Under the pieces are notes generated by a model that searched no databases, was not told where the DNA came from, and saw only the letters and a program-made list of their open reading frames with translations. This document shows, one piece after another, positions 1-10,783 of a DNA stretch of 64,000 nt. This DNA is from Rana temporaria (Eukaryota; Chordata; Amphibia; Anura; Ranidae): NCBI RefSeq assembly GCF_905171775.1, contig NC_053501.1, forward strand, positions 18,072,254-18,136,253. The letters run 5' to 3'. Numbering within the stretch: position 1 is the stretch's first letter; the number at the start of each line of letters is the position of its first letter. The translations under genes were made by a program, and so were the position numbers.

Positions 1-690
1 GTTTGTTATAGTGCGCATTGCTACAGTGGGCAGCAGGGTCCCCTGTCTGGACCCCCCCTTGCAGTAATTGGCGGGGTCTCCCGTCTGTTACCCCCCCCCT
101 GCGGTGGGTGGCGGGTTCCCCTGACTGCTCTCCCTCTTGTGGTTGGGTGGCAGGGTCCCCTGTTTGCTCTCTCCCCCCCTTGTGGTTGGGTGGCAGGGTC
201 CCCTATTTGCTCTCTCCCCCCTTGTGGTTGGGTGGCAGGGTCCCCTGTTTGGTCTCTCCCCCCTTGTGGTTGGGTGGCAGGGTCCCCTGTTTGCTCTTTT
301 CCCCCTTGTGGTTGGGTGGCAGGGTCCCCTGTTTGCTCTCTCCCCCCTTGTGGTTGGGTGGCAGGGTCCCCTATTTGCTCTCTCCCCCTTGTGGTTGGGT
401 GGCAGGGTCCCCTATTTGCTCTCTCCCCCCTTGTGGTTGGGTGGCAGGGTCCCCTGTTTGGTCTCTCCCCCCTTGTGGTTGGGTGGCAGGGTCCCCTGTT
501 TGCCCTCTTCCCCCTCGTTGTTGGGTGGCAGGGTCCCCTGTTTGCTCTCTCCCCCCTTGTGGTTGGGTGGCAGGGTCCCTTATTTGCTCTCTCCCCCTTG
601 TGGTGGGTGGCAGGGTCCCCTATTTGCTCTCCCCCCCTTGTGGTTGGGTGGCAGGGTCCCCTGTCTGCTCTCCTGCGGTGGGCGGTAGTA
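1..690. repeat. GC-rich 42-bp minisatellite, about 16 copies
   Basis: About sixteen head-to-tail copies of a 41-43 bp unit are seen. Its core reads GGTTGGGTGGCAGGGTCCCC, followed by a TTTGCTCTCTCCCCCC-like stretch. The first three units and the last one are diverged, while the central units differ by one to three bases. Because the unit is close to a multiple of three, all three forward frames stay open for roughly 180 codons or more. Those frames (for example repeats of GGRVPCL) are a by-product of periodicity, not evidence of a gene. The strand is strongly skewed to G/T-rich and C-rich blocks. Confidence 0.93.
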
Positions 691-734
691 TTTGGTTTTT
701 ATCAGTGAGAAGTTTACGTCTCTCTGGCTCCTCC

Positions 735-850
735 TTTTGTGGTTTGGGCAACAAATGTGTCACCTTGTGTAGGTTGGGCAGCAGGACTGTCTTTTCCCAG
801 CGTGGATTAGGTAGCAGGTCTGTATTTAACACCATAGGACTTCTAGTTGT
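735..850. repeat. Decayed copies of the 42-bp minisatellite
   Basis: The motifs GTGGTTTGGGCAACA, GTAGGTTGGGCAGCAGGA and GGATTAGGTAGCAGGTCTGT recur at about 40-bp spacing. They resemble the GGTTGGGTGGCAGGGTC core. I read them as older, diverged units at the edge of the array. A similar trace (GGGTCAGGCAGCAGTACAGTC, GGGTTAGACAGCAGGTC) lies at about 1685-1740. Confidence 0.6.
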
Positions 851-1045
851 TTGGACATAGAACTATAAATGGAGAGGCACTAAAAGAAATGGCAAATATG
901 ACTCCTCTATCTGTCATCGGTTATTTGGCAGAGATTATCTCCACAGTGCAGATTTGCATTGCCAGCGTGGGAAAAAGGAGAATGCCAAGTGCTTTGCTAA
1001 GATAAAAACTAATGGTGTGCATTCTAGGAACTTATGACTTGGGGG

Positions 1046-1343
1046 CCCCTTTCACATGGGCGGACTCTTAAAGCATATACCTCTGCTCAGCTGGGGATAT
1101 CTCTGCTAAACCCTGAAGAACAGACAGGTGACAGGTCTGTGCGACGGATGTAAATGGACAGGCTGTCTGTGTTCCATCCGGACTATCATCTGATGCACCA
1201 GATGGATGGGGAATGGATCTCCCATCCATCAGTTTTTTTGGAGGATCGGATCAGTGTCGGCGACACGTCAGTAAAGAACAGTGGAGGGTCCATCTGAAAA
1301 ACTGACGGTCAGACCTGATCGGGTCACCCGTGTGAAAACAGCA
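1046..1343. mobile_element. MITE-like element with short TTTCACAYGGG ends
   Basis: The ends TTTCACATGGG (1050-1060) and CCCGTGTGAAA (1328-1338) are inverted copies. The interior has several CATCTGATGCACCAGATG-type hairpins. There is no coding capacity. The family is not recognised with certainty, and exact ends and target duplication were not resolved. Confidence 0.45.
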
Positions 1344-1964
1344 TCAAATAATTTAATTTTTTTTTTTTTTTTTTTTTAAAAGCACTGATCCTCCAGTATC
1401 CAGCACATCGGTAAAAAGACTGTTACATTTAAATGTAGTGAGATCACGTTTAGCCTATCTTGCCTCTCCCTTTTGTATTGTGAACTGCAGGACTGAATGG
1501 AGCAGTCTAATTGGTTGCTTTTGGTCTCATAGCTACATCTTACAGATGCTTTGATAAACGTAACCCCCAACATGTAATCCTTTTTTAATCAAATTACATC
1601 CGTTTTCACAAAGCAAATCCAATTCATTCCAGGGCTCCTGGGTAACGCTGTTATTTCTCTGAGCTGCAAAGAGATGTCTTCTCACATGGGTCAGGCAGCA
1701 GTACAGTCTCCTTTCCTGGGTTAGACAGCAGGTCAAGTCCTGTGTTGGCATCAAAGCCAACCCATTTCATTCCAGTAGGTGCTATTTTTTTGGCAATTTT
1801 AAACGGCCTACAAAATTCCTCCCAAGGCCTGGAGTCTGCTGGTGCAAAAATCTACTCAACTGTGCTGTTACAGGCCATTATGAAAAACAGACTTGTTATC
1901 TCAAACAATATTATATAGAGAGGTCCTAAAAACAATGCAATTTTCCCAAATTTCCCATCAAAAC
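1344..1964. other. No gene seen; low-complexity and unique DNA
   Basis: There is a T tract at about 1356-1377. The rest looks like unique sequence, apart from the weak minisatellite traces near 1685-1740. The short reading frames have no recognisable domain. Confidence 0.6.
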
Positions 1965-2217
1965 AAAAACCTCAATGGGTATTGCATGCCCACCCTGTTA
2001 AATGTGTATCAACATCAGTTCCTCACCATGAACATACATGAACTTTTAGGCCCAGTACAGACGAGCGGACAGTCCAATGAAAACGGTCCGCCGGACCGTT
2101 TTCATTGGACTGTCCGCTCGTCTGTACTGGGCCTAAAAGTTCATGTATGTTCATGGTGAGGAACTGATGTTGATACACATTTAACAGGGTGGGCATGCAA
2201 TACCCATTGAGGTTTTT
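1965..2217. repeat. Perfect 253-bp palindrome
   Basis: Bases 1965-2090 are the exact reverse complement of 2092-2217, with a single central base at 2091. The arms contain 81 bp of sequence outside the neighbouring MITE (1965-2045) plus that MITE's target site and left end (2046-2090). Both strands therefore encode nearly the same peptide, which produces spurious frames on both strands. The likely origin is a fold-back duplication primed at the MITE's own terminal hairpin. Confidence 0.95.
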
Positions 2218-2615
2218 AGAACAGGTGGAGGGGGAGGGCAATGGCGAGTCCGCCGGACCGTTTTCATCGGACATGTCCGCTCGGAGATTTCGGTCTGATG
2301 GTTGTACAAACCGAAATCCGCGCGGACAGGCAGCGCGGTGACGTGCGCGACCCTGGAAGGTCAATGCTTCGACGCATGCGAGGGCTTTCGGCCGAGCGGA
2401 CATATCCGGTAAGTCGTACAGATGACCGGACATGTCCGACGGACAGGCTTCCAGCGGACATGTTTCTTAGCATGCTAAGAAACATTCGTCCGCTGGAAAC
2501 CTGTCCGAACCTGCCGGAAAATTGTCCGGTCGGCCGTACACACGACCGAACATGTCTGCTGAAACTGGTCCGCGGACCAGTTTCAGCAGACATGTTCGGT
2601 CGTGTGTACGAGGCC
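2049..2615. mobile_element. GTACACAC-type MITE disrupted by an inverted duplication
   Basis: The left end is GGCCCAGTACAGACGAGCGG and the right end is GTCGTGTGTACGAGGCC. Both are flanked by TTA (2046-2048 and 2616-2618), a 3-bp target duplication. The interior is a series of local hairpins, for example GAAACTGGTCCGCGGACCAG near 2565-2585. After the first hairpin arm the element is interrupted by an inverted copy of its own left end and flank plus about 30 bp of new sequence (2218-2247). It then resumes. It is related to the element at 4849-5350 and carries no coding sequence. Confidence 0.8.
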
Positions 2616-2677
2616 TTACACGTGTTTAAGAATTAATGTCCATATGCACGGAACAAAGTGTGCATGTAATACTTATA

Positions 2678-3411
2678 GGCCCAGATCCACGAAGCAGTTA
2701 CGTCTGCGTATCTATTGATACGCCGCGTAACTTCTAGGATGCTCCGGCGTATCTTTGTTTTGTATCCACAAAACAAGATATGCCTGAAGCTGGGCTAGAT
2801 CCGACTGACTTACGTCTTAGTACGCCGTCGGATCTAAGGTGCATATTTACGCTGGCGCTTCCGTTGATTTCCGCGTCGAGTATGCAAATGAGCTAGATAC
2901 GCCAATCCACAAACGTACGTCCGCCCGGCGCCTTTTTTTTACGTCGTTTACGTAAGGCTTTTTTCGGCGTAACGTTACCCCTCCTCTATGAGGCGTACGC
3001 AATGTTAAGTATGGACATCGGGCCCGTGTAGAATTTTCCGTCGTGTACGTTGTTTGCCTAAAACGTTCACGAATAGGGCTTTGCGTAGAATTACGTTCAC
3101 GTCGAAAGCATTGGCTTGTTGCGGGTTAATTTCGAGCATGCGCACTGGGATACCCCCACGGACGGTGCATGCGCCGTTAAAAAAAAAAACGTCAATTACG
3201 TGGGGTCAATAGGAATTACCATAAAACACGCCCACATCTTATCCATTTGAATTGCGCGCCCTTACACCGACACAGTTACACTACGCCGCCGTAACTTACG
3301 GCGCAAATTCTTTGTGGATACGGAAAATACGCTGTAAGTTACGGCGGCGTAGTGTATCTGAGCTACGCTACGCCGGGCTTATAGATGCGTCGAGGTACGT
3401 GGATCTGGGCC
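2678..3411. mobile_element. CpG-rich 3-bp-target MITE, copy A
   Basis: The termini are GGCCCAGATCCAC and its inverted copy GTGGATCTGGGCC. The interior contains the family landmarks: GATACGCCG end hairpins, the ATGTTAAGTATGG core in this orientation, a TTTACGTAAGGC segment and AATTTCCCAGT-like blocks. It is about 730 bp with no coding capacity. It belongs to a family with at least sixteen members in the window. The superfamily is inferred to be PIF/Harbinger-like from 3-bp target duplications in better copies. Confidence 0.85.
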
Positions 3412-3620
3412 ATTGTGTTTTTTTTTTTTTGTTTTGTTTTTTTTACTTAAGTAAAAGTTCCAGCTTATTTGCTTTCTCCCCACCCCCTGCTGACACATTT
3501 GGCACTTTTCAAGGGGGAGTGGGTTTCTGGTTTTGACCCGCTTCCAGCTGACTTTGTTGCAGCACACTCATCTGGAACTGCTGGGAATTGCTTTTAAAGT
3601 TGAATTATACATATTATATT

Positions 3621-4346
3621 GGGTAGATTCAGGTAGGGGCGCCTAAAAATAGGTCAGCGTAGTCTAGCATGTTTACACTACGCCGCCTTAAGTAATAGAG
3701 GAAAGTACATGATTCAGAAAGCACTTGCCTCCTTACTTAGGGCGGCGTAGTGTAAACATGGCGGGCGTAAGGGCGCCTAATTCAAATGGGTTGGGGGGGG
3801 GCGTGTTTAATGCTAATGAGGCTTGACCTCACGTTTTTTGACGTTTTTTCTTACTGCGCCGGGAGCCTACATTTCCCAGGGCGCATTGCGGCTAAGTACG
3901 GTGTACGGGCCTATTGATTTCGACGCGGACGTAAACTACGTAACTCCCGATTCGCGGACGACTTACGCAAACGATGTAAAAAATTCGAACCTCGCGGCGG
4001 GAACGGCGGCCATACTTTAACATTGTTATTCCACCTCATAGGTGGAATAACTTTAGGCCGCCTAAGGCCTTACGGAAACGACGTTAATCGACTGCGGCGG
4101 GCTCGCGTACGTTCGGGAATCGGCGTAAAAGCTCATTTACATAATCTACGCCGGCTGCAATGGAAGCGCCACCTAGCGGCCATCCAAAAAATTGCAAGCT
4201 AAGATAGAACGGCGCAAGCCGGCCTATCTTAGCTTTGTTTAAGAGTATCTCTGCTTGAGCATACGCTTAAACAAACGCCGGCGTAGATTCAGAGTTAGGC
4301 CGGCTTATCTACTGATAAGCCGGCCTACCTCTTTGTGAATCTACCT
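3621..4346. mobile_element. CpG-rich MITE, copy B
   Basis: The ends GGTAGATTCAGG and GTGAATCTACC are inverted copies. The interior has the conserved GGCGGCCATACTTTAACATT core (4005-4024 region) and a subterminal hairpin of ACTACGCCGCCTTAAGTAA and its inverse. It is the same family as the copy at 50891-51620, to which its ends and core are most alike. Confidence 0.82.
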
Positions 4347-4560
4347 ATATATTACTAGAAGTATTGGGACGCCTGCCTTTACACACACATGAACGTTAAT
4401 GGCATCCTAGTCTTAGTCCTTAGGGTTCAATATTGAGTTGGCCCTCCCTTTGCAGCTATACCAGCTTCAACTCTTCTGGAAAGACTGTCCACAAGGTTTA
4501 GGAGTGTGTCTGGGAATGTTTGACACAGATTGTATGGCTGAATTTGCATTGTGCAGGACC
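4346..4560. mobile_element. Tc1/mariner relic, one terminal segment
   Basis: The segment starts with AGTATTGGGACGCCTGCCTTT and runs through GGCATCCTAGTCTTAGTCC and TTGAGTTGGCCCTCCC. This matches, in inverse, the fragment flanking the MITE at 39594-40311. I recognise it as the non-coding end of a Tc1-like element widespread in fish and frogs. No transposase survives. It supplies the empty site for copy J. Confidence 0.65.
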
Positions 4561-4848
4561 GTTTTTTTTGGTCTGCACCAGAATCAAATTGCATGGGTGC
4601 TGCCCACCCCCCATTTGGGGATTAGTCCAGAGTAATGTAACCTACTTTGAACTGCTGGATTAGTGTAGACAGACCTGGTCCTACTCTGGACTAATCCTTA
4701 CAATTGTGGTGGACAGACTTTGTTTTGCGCGGTTTAGGAGCGTATCACCTTCCTGTGTAGCACACTTATGGTCTTCCTTGGCTTCCAGGTTTGAGAGGAT
4801 GGGGGCAGACTTGTGTTACATGGTCCAAATGAAGGATGCTAACCTTCA

Positions 4849-5350
4849 GGCCGGGTACACACGGACAAACATGTATGGTGAAAGCGGTCCGTCGGACCGT
4901 TTCCACCATACATGTCTGCCAGAGGGCTTCTGTACGATGGTTGTACACACCATCGTACAGAAGTCCGCGCGTAAACAATACGCGGGGCGTGTCCGCGGTG
5001 TCGCCGCGTCGATGACGCGGTGTCGCCGCGACAATGACGCGGCGACGTGGGCGGCCCGCCTTTAAAATGCTTCCACGCATGCGTCGAAGTCATTCGACGC
5101 ATGCGAGGGACGGCGGGCGCCTGGACATGTACGGTAGGTCTGTACTGACGACCGTACATGTCCGAGCGGGCTGAATTCCAGCGGACTGTTTTAAAACAAG
5201 TCCAGGAATATTTGTCTGCTGGGAAAAAGCCCGGCGGGCAAATGTTTGCTGGAATTCGGCCCGCTCGCGCCCACACACGACCAAACATGTCTGCTGAAAC
5301 TGGCCTGCGGGCCAGTTTCAGCAGACATGTTTGCTCGTGAGTATGGGGCC
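4849..5350. mobile_element. GTACACAC-type MITE with multiple hairpins
   Basis: The ends are GGCCGGGTACACACGG and CTCGTGAGTATGGGGCC. The element folds into a chain of hairpins: ACATGTATGGTGAAAGCGG/inverse near 4870-4917, ACGATGGTTGTACACACCATCG near 4935-4960, GACGCATGCG near 5080-5110, and TCTGCTGAAACTGG/inverse near 5290-5330. It shares termini and layout with 2049-2615. There is no coding sequence. Confidence 0.82.
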
Positions 5351-5583
5351 TTAGTAACTACATTTGTATGTCCTGACTTTTTTTTGCAATCTCGGCTAAT
5401 CAATTGCCTGTCAAATGTTACGTGCTATTCCTGTCACTCAGAATAAATCTTCACATTACTTCTGAATGACTATGGCAGGCTAAGGTCACCGGGCATAATC
5501 CATGAAAGGTGTTCTTGTCTGCGGTCTCCATGCCTCATCCCAGTGCAGATGTGAAAACTAAAACGATATACTGATCTGTTTAA
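5351..5583. other. Unique AT-rich sequence
   Basis: No repeat ends or coding signal are seen between the flanking MITEs. Confidence 0.5.
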
Positions 5584-6091
5584 AGGGGTGGTTCACCCCA
5601 AAAACTACTTTTTTTTTTATTACACTGGCCCCCCACATTACAATACGATTAAGGCTATTATTATTTTTTTATGCTGTACATACCTTTGTACAGCATATTC
5701 ACCCGTGGCATCCGGCTTGCGAGTCCCGCGGGAGTGGGCGTTCCTAACATGTCTGTGATTGACGTTTTGACCGGCGTAAGCCACGTCACGGTTGGCGAAA
5801 GGAGTCGAACGGCGAGTCGGCGCTATAGTGCGCATGCGCATCGCCGTTCGTCTCCTTTCGCCAATCGTGACGCGGCTTATGCGACGGGGGGGGGGGGGGA
5901 GCTCGTTTTTGGTCAATCACAGACATATTAGGAACGCCCACTCCCGCGGGACTCGCAAGCCGGATGCCACGGGTGAATATGCTGTACTAAGGTATGTACA
6001 GCATCAAAAAAAAAATAATAGCCTTAATCGTATTGTAATGTGGGGGGCCAGTCTAATAAAAAAAAAGTAGTTTTTAGGGTGAACCACCCCT
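5584..6091. mobile_element. T2-type palindromic MITE with TTAA target
   Basis: AGGGGTGGTTCACCC begins the element and its inverse ends it. TTAA lies on both sides (5580-5583 and 6092-6095). The two halves are near-mirror images around 5830-5850, so the whole element is one long hairpin. The TTAA duplication and TTAAAGGRR ends fit the T2 MITE group (Kolobok superfamily) known in Xenopus; piggyBac also uses TTAA. A G tract lies at 5886-5899. Confidence 0.85.
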
Positions 6092-6095
6092 TTAA

Positions 6096-6663
6096 TAAGA
6101 ACTCAAGCCTTTTAAAACTTTTAAATGGATGATGGTGGACCCTGTGCCTGAGCCACGGGCAATCAGTTTGCCTAGATATATTGAGAAACTACCATTCCTG
6201 CCCGAGCATCTACTGCTTTATGTCTCTAGTCATTACTGTTCTATCAGGCAATGTAGTTATTCTCTTGTTTGAGTCTTCAACCTATGCATATTCCATTTTC
6301 AATTTTTACCCTTTTTGATACTTTTACTGTTTAGTATATGGTTGCTGTTTTTTTTACCTTAAGCAGGGTCACAAAATGATTTTATTTATTTTGCTTCTGA
6401 ATTAAAGTCTTTGAAAACTGCCTGCTATTGTGTGCTATAAGTGTGTGCGCTTCTTACCTCTCAGAGCCCCAACTGTCTCCTCCGGGAGCTCCACAAACCT
6501 ATGGGATGCAAGTCGAGGAGGTGGCATGCACCTTTTTGGATTTAACTCATAGTATCCCTTCACTTTTTTACAAGTGGCTGAATTCCTGGAATTCAGATTT
6601 AATACAGCAGACAGCCCTGGGTAATTCCCACATGTAATGCAGAGCCTCCATGACTGAAAGAAC
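6096..6663. other. No gene seen; unique sequence
   Basis: There are no terminal repeats and no recognisable protein in any frame. Mild T-rich tracts occur near 6340 and 6380. Confidence 0.55.
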
Positions 6664-6667
6664 TTAA

Positions 6668-7126
6668 AGCGGATGTGCCATGGGAAAAAAATATTAAAAG
6701 CCAGCAGCTACAAATACTGCAGCTGCTGACTTTTAATATTAGGACACTTACCTGTCCTGGAGTCCAGCGCCGATCGCAGCAGAGGACGAGCGATCGCTCG
6801 TCTCTCTGCTGCTCCCCCCGCCATCCACGCTGAGGGAACCAGGAAGTGAAGCGCTGCGGCTTCACTGCCCGGTTCCCTACGGCGCATGCGCGAGTCACGC
6901 CGCGCCCGCCGATTGGCTCCCGCTGGGAGCCGAGTGTTCCCAGCACACAACGGGATGTGACGGAATGCCCGTCTTTTGCCCGTGAATGCCGGGCCGGAAG
7001 TGGGTGCAAATACCTGTCTTTAGACAGGTATCTGCACCCCCCTCCCCCCTGAAAGGTGTCAAATGTGACACCGGAGGGGGGGAGGGTTCCGATCAGCGGG
7101 ACTCCACTTTAGGGTGGAGAACCGCT
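6668..7126. mobile_element. T2-type MITE with TTAA target
   Basis: The ends AGCGGATGTGCCA and TGGAGAACCGCT are flanked by TTAA at 6664-6667 and 7127-7130. An internal inverted pair, GACACTTACCTGTCCTGG and AGACAGGTATCTGC, forms a partial hairpin. There is no coding capacity. Confidence 0.72.
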
Positions 7127-7130
7127 TTAA

Positions 7131-7480
7131 ATTCAATGAATAGAAGGTGCAGGCCAAGAAGAATAAGCCTGGGGAACAAAGAGCTAGGTAATTCTGGAAA
7201 TCATCCAGCCAGTATCAGTCAGGTGGGCCTTTTCAGACTTCTTTCGAACGCATACTATAAGAAGCTCATCAGACTAAGCATTTTCAGGGGAGGTGGTACA
7301 ACTGAAGGCAAGGCTGTAATTCAATGCATTACACATCCCAGCAGCCAATGAGGTGTTTAGTGCAGACCCGTTGCCGCCTCCCTGCTCCCGCCTCGCTGTT
7401 AACCAGTAACGAGTGTGTAATACCAGCGGGAGTCGGGAGGTGCAGCAGGTCTGCAAAGCCAGTGATGGAGACGCGCTGGA
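7131..7480. other. No gene seen; unique sequence
   Basis: This stretch lies between a T2-type MITE and the G-rich minisatellite. No domain or repeat end was recognised. Confidence 0.5.
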
Positions 7481-8220
7481 CACATGCAAGGAGGGGGGCT
7501 GACTCTTATGGGGACACAAATGTGGGGGGGTTGATAACTCTTATGGCTCTGATGGGGACACAAATATGTGGGGGCTGATGACTCTGATGGGGACACACGT
7601 GGGGGGTTTTGTAGACTGATGGGGACACAAATTTTGGGGGGGCTGATGACTCTGGGGACACCAATGTGGGGGGGGATGATGACTCTGATGGGGACACAAA
7701 TGTGGGGGTGCTGGTGTCTCTTTTGGGGACACAAAAATGTGAGGAGGGGGGCTGATGGCTCTAATGGTGACACAAATATGCAGAAGGGGAGGTGATGGCT
7801 CTGATGGGGACACAAATATGTGGGGGCTGATGACTCTGATGGGGACACACGTGGGGGGGGGGGTTTGTAGACTGATGGGGAAACAAATTTTGGGGGGGGC
7901 TGATGACTCTGGGGACACCAATGTGGGGGGGGGGTTGATGACTCTGATGGGGACACAAATGTGGGGGTGCTGGTGTCTCTTTTGGGGACACAAACATGTG
8001 AGGAGGGGGGCTGATGGCTCTAATGGTGACACAAATATGCAGAAAGGGAGGTGATGGCTCTGATGGGGACACAAATATGCAGGTGGGGGTGGGCTGTGAT
8101 GGAAACACAAATGTGCAGGGAGATTAGGATGAATGATGGGGGGGCTCTAATGGGCACACCAATTTGTGGGGATAGCCTGATGAGTGATGGGGACACAGAT
8201 GGATGGGGACACGGGTGTAA
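7481..8220. repeat. GGGGACACAAAT minisatellite with a 252-bp higher-order repeat
   Basis: Units of roughly 25-40 bp share TGATGACTCTGATGGGGACA followed by CAAATGTGGGGG-type variants. A block of about 252 bp is duplicated in tandem: landmark CAAATATGTGGGGGCTGATG occurs near 7561 and again near 7813, with the same order of variant units after each. A third, partial start follows at about 8045. Long minus-strand frames rich in P, H, S and V are by-products of the array. Confidence 0.92.
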
Positions 8221-8234
8221 AGCCTCATGCACAC

Positions 8235-8304
8235 ATTTTCCGGCCCGCGAATATGTGTAAAATATAGAATGTGGCCCTCGAAGTAAAACGTTTGGAGACC
8301 CCTG
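8235..8304. mobile_element. hAT MITE fragment, right end
   Basis: The sequence finishes GTTTGGAGACCCCTG. The inverse, CAGGGGTCTCCAAAC, is the left end of the element starting at 29008. CAGGG-type ends fit hAT elements. The left part is not resolved. Confidence 0.5.
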
Positions 8305-8536
8305 CCCTAGTGTAAATTAACCACTTGCCCACCGCAGTACGAGAATTAACGTCCTCCCCTTTGTGCGGTGATATCTGAATGATGCCTGCAGCTACAGGCA
8401 TCATTCAGATATCACCGTCTTCAGCCACCGATTCTGTGCACAATAAGAATGATCAAAGCGGCAGTTCCGCCGCTCGATCGTTCTTCTAGGCAGCGGGAGG
8501 GGACGTCCACCATCTGGATTATTAATAACTGAGGGT

Positions 8537-10783
8537 ATTTTTAACTTGGCAGGAGTAGAATTCTCCAATTCTGAATTGGAGGTTCTACAACAGGGCCTCA
8601 AGTTTGCACCTAACAAGGACATTAACAAATTTGAAGTCTTTATTGATATTAAAAAACATATTAGGAAACTCAACATAAAAAAACATTTTGCAGGAAATAC
8701 ACAGGCACCTGGATCACCAAAACCGGATAAATTTATACATAGTGGATTGAGGAATCAATCGGTATTCAATCCCCGTCATGGTTCCAATCATTATATTGAG
8801 GTTTTTCGTACCTTAGTTCAGGATGATATTCGTGAAATGGCAGTCCTTCCATCCAAATCCACTAAACATTTTTGGGAAGCAATTAAAACTTTAGAAAGCA
8901 ATAGAAATATAGTGGTTAGACCGGCTGATAAGGGCGGAGGCCTTGTGATTCTCACTAAAGAGTACTATTATCAAGAAATGAAAAATCAACTCGATGATAG
9001 AAACACTTATCAGCTTCAAGGGGGTGACCCCACGTTTAAGCTTAAAAATCTGCTTATTGTTTGGGTTAATGAGGGACTCGAAAGAGGTATCTTAAACCCG
9101 AAAGAGGCTGATTATATTGTTTTACATGCACCCAAAATTCCAGTCTTATATACTCTACCTAAGATCCATAAGAACAGGGTCAACCCTCCCGGTCGACCGA
9201 TAATTAGTGGAATAGGTTCTCTCTTCTCCCGGCTAGGAGAGTACCTTGATGGTTTTTTTAAACCACTGGTTTCAGTAAGTCCATCTTACTTAAAAGACAG
9301 TAGGGATCTAATAGTGGCACTCCAAACCTTGCCAGCCACCCAAATTACCATCATGGCAACGGTGGATATTGAATCCCTATATACAAATATCAAACATATT
9401 GATGCTCTAACAGCCCTTCTAAGTAAATTTTCTAAGCTAAAAAAGGTACAAATAAATTAGCTGATAAGGGGACTTGAATTAGCGATGAAAAATAACTACT
9501 TTTGGGCCAACAATCAATTTTTTAATCAGGTGGGCGGTGTAGCAATGGGAGCCAGATATGCTCCAAGTGTCGCGAATATTGTTTTGAATAAGTGGGAACA
9601 TGAGACAATTTTTTCAAACCGACCAGAATCCTTGCGTTTCTACAAACGCTACATCGACGATATCATTCTTTTTTGGTAAGGTTCTGAGGAATCTCTCGAG
9701 ATATTTATAGCCCAAATGAATTTAAATGATTATGGACTTACTTTTGTAGCTGAAACCAGTAAAACTTTGGTAAACTATTTGGATCTTACTATTAAAAAGA
9801 ATGATTCGAAATTTGAAACGCTTACCTATTTTAAATCTACGGACCGGAATGGGTTTGTACCCACTCATAGCTGCCACCATCCCTCCTGGATAGGAGCAGT
9901 CCCGAAAGGGCAATATATGAGGTTAAAACGAAACTGTGATAATAATGATGATTTTGAGACTCAGGCTAATATACTAACCACTAGATTTTTAGAAAAAGGG
10001 TACTCTGAAACTACACTAAATCAAGCTTACAACCAAGTGGCAGCTCTTGACAGACAATCCCTATTGGTCCCCAAACCGAAAAAAGAGTATATAAATGAAG
10101 TACCTTTCATTACTGGGTTTAACAGGCAATATCGACAGGTAGAAGCTGTGTTTAAACGTCATTGGCATATTTTAAGGAAGGACAAAGACTTGATCACATC
10201 CATCCCAAAGGTGCCCAAGTTCATCTATAAGAGAGCTCCAGGCCTCAGGAATAAAATTGCCCCCAATGTTCCTGATCCACCAAAGAAATTGGTGACCTTT
10301 CTGGATGGATCATGGTTCCACCATTGCACAAGGTGTAAAGCGTGTAGAACTACACGGAACCCTGGTGACAAGAAGAAAAAAACGGAGTTCAGTTCTAATG
10401 TGACAGGTGAATCCTTTAAGATCAAACCCCTAATCACATGTGGATCTGATCATGTCACTTATGTGCTTGAATGCCCGTGCCATTTACAGTACGTGGGCCG
10501 GACCACTCGCCAACTTAAGATCCGCATTAATGAACACCTAACAAATATTAGAAAAAGTTTCCCTAATCATAGTGTCTCAAGACATTTCGCGAGCCATCAT
10601 GGAAGTGATCCTAGTTTATGTATTTTTTATGGCATAGATAAAATAGAAAGGAATTGGCGAGGTACACATATGGTACGGAGTGTTTCCCAGAACGAAATGA
10701 AATGGGTACACAAATTACGTACCATGCAACCTTTGGGACTCAATGTTGAACTGGACCTCAATTGTTTTCTGACCGATGATTGA
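8537..10783 (+). pseudogene. PLE reverse transcriptase / GIY-YIG polyprotein, two in-frame stops
   Basis: A single frame of about 748 codons is interrupted only by TAG at 9458-9460 and TAA at 9677-9679; no frameshift is needed. Reverse transcriptase signatures occur in order: RPIISGIGSLFSRLGEYLDG, motif A ATVDIESLYTNI (Asp codon 9364-9366), motif B GGVAMGARYAPSVANI, and motif C YIDD (9650-9661) with the RT aspartates kept. A CTRCKACRTT cysteine cluster precedes a GIY-YIG domain. There the first Tyr (10460-10462) and second Tyr (10490-10492) are followed by GRTTRQLKIRINEH, and it ends with EMKWVHKLRTMQPLGLN. In PLEs the RT copies element RNA at the target and the endonuclease nicks DNA. The amino-terminal portion is missing. 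It cannot make a full protein as it stands. Confidence 0.92.

Noticed and set aside
18..860. Long plus-strand frame (280 codons) of GGRVP/WVAGSP repeats
   Set aside because: All three forward frames are open because the minisatellite unit is close to a multiple of three; there is no start context and no domain.
1893..2433. Matching peptides on both strands
   Set aside because: Explained completely by the perfect palindrome at 1965-2217.
7399..8110. Long minus-strand frames rich in P, H, V and S
   Set aside because: They translate the GGGGACACAAAT minisatellite; several frames give the same kind of peptide.
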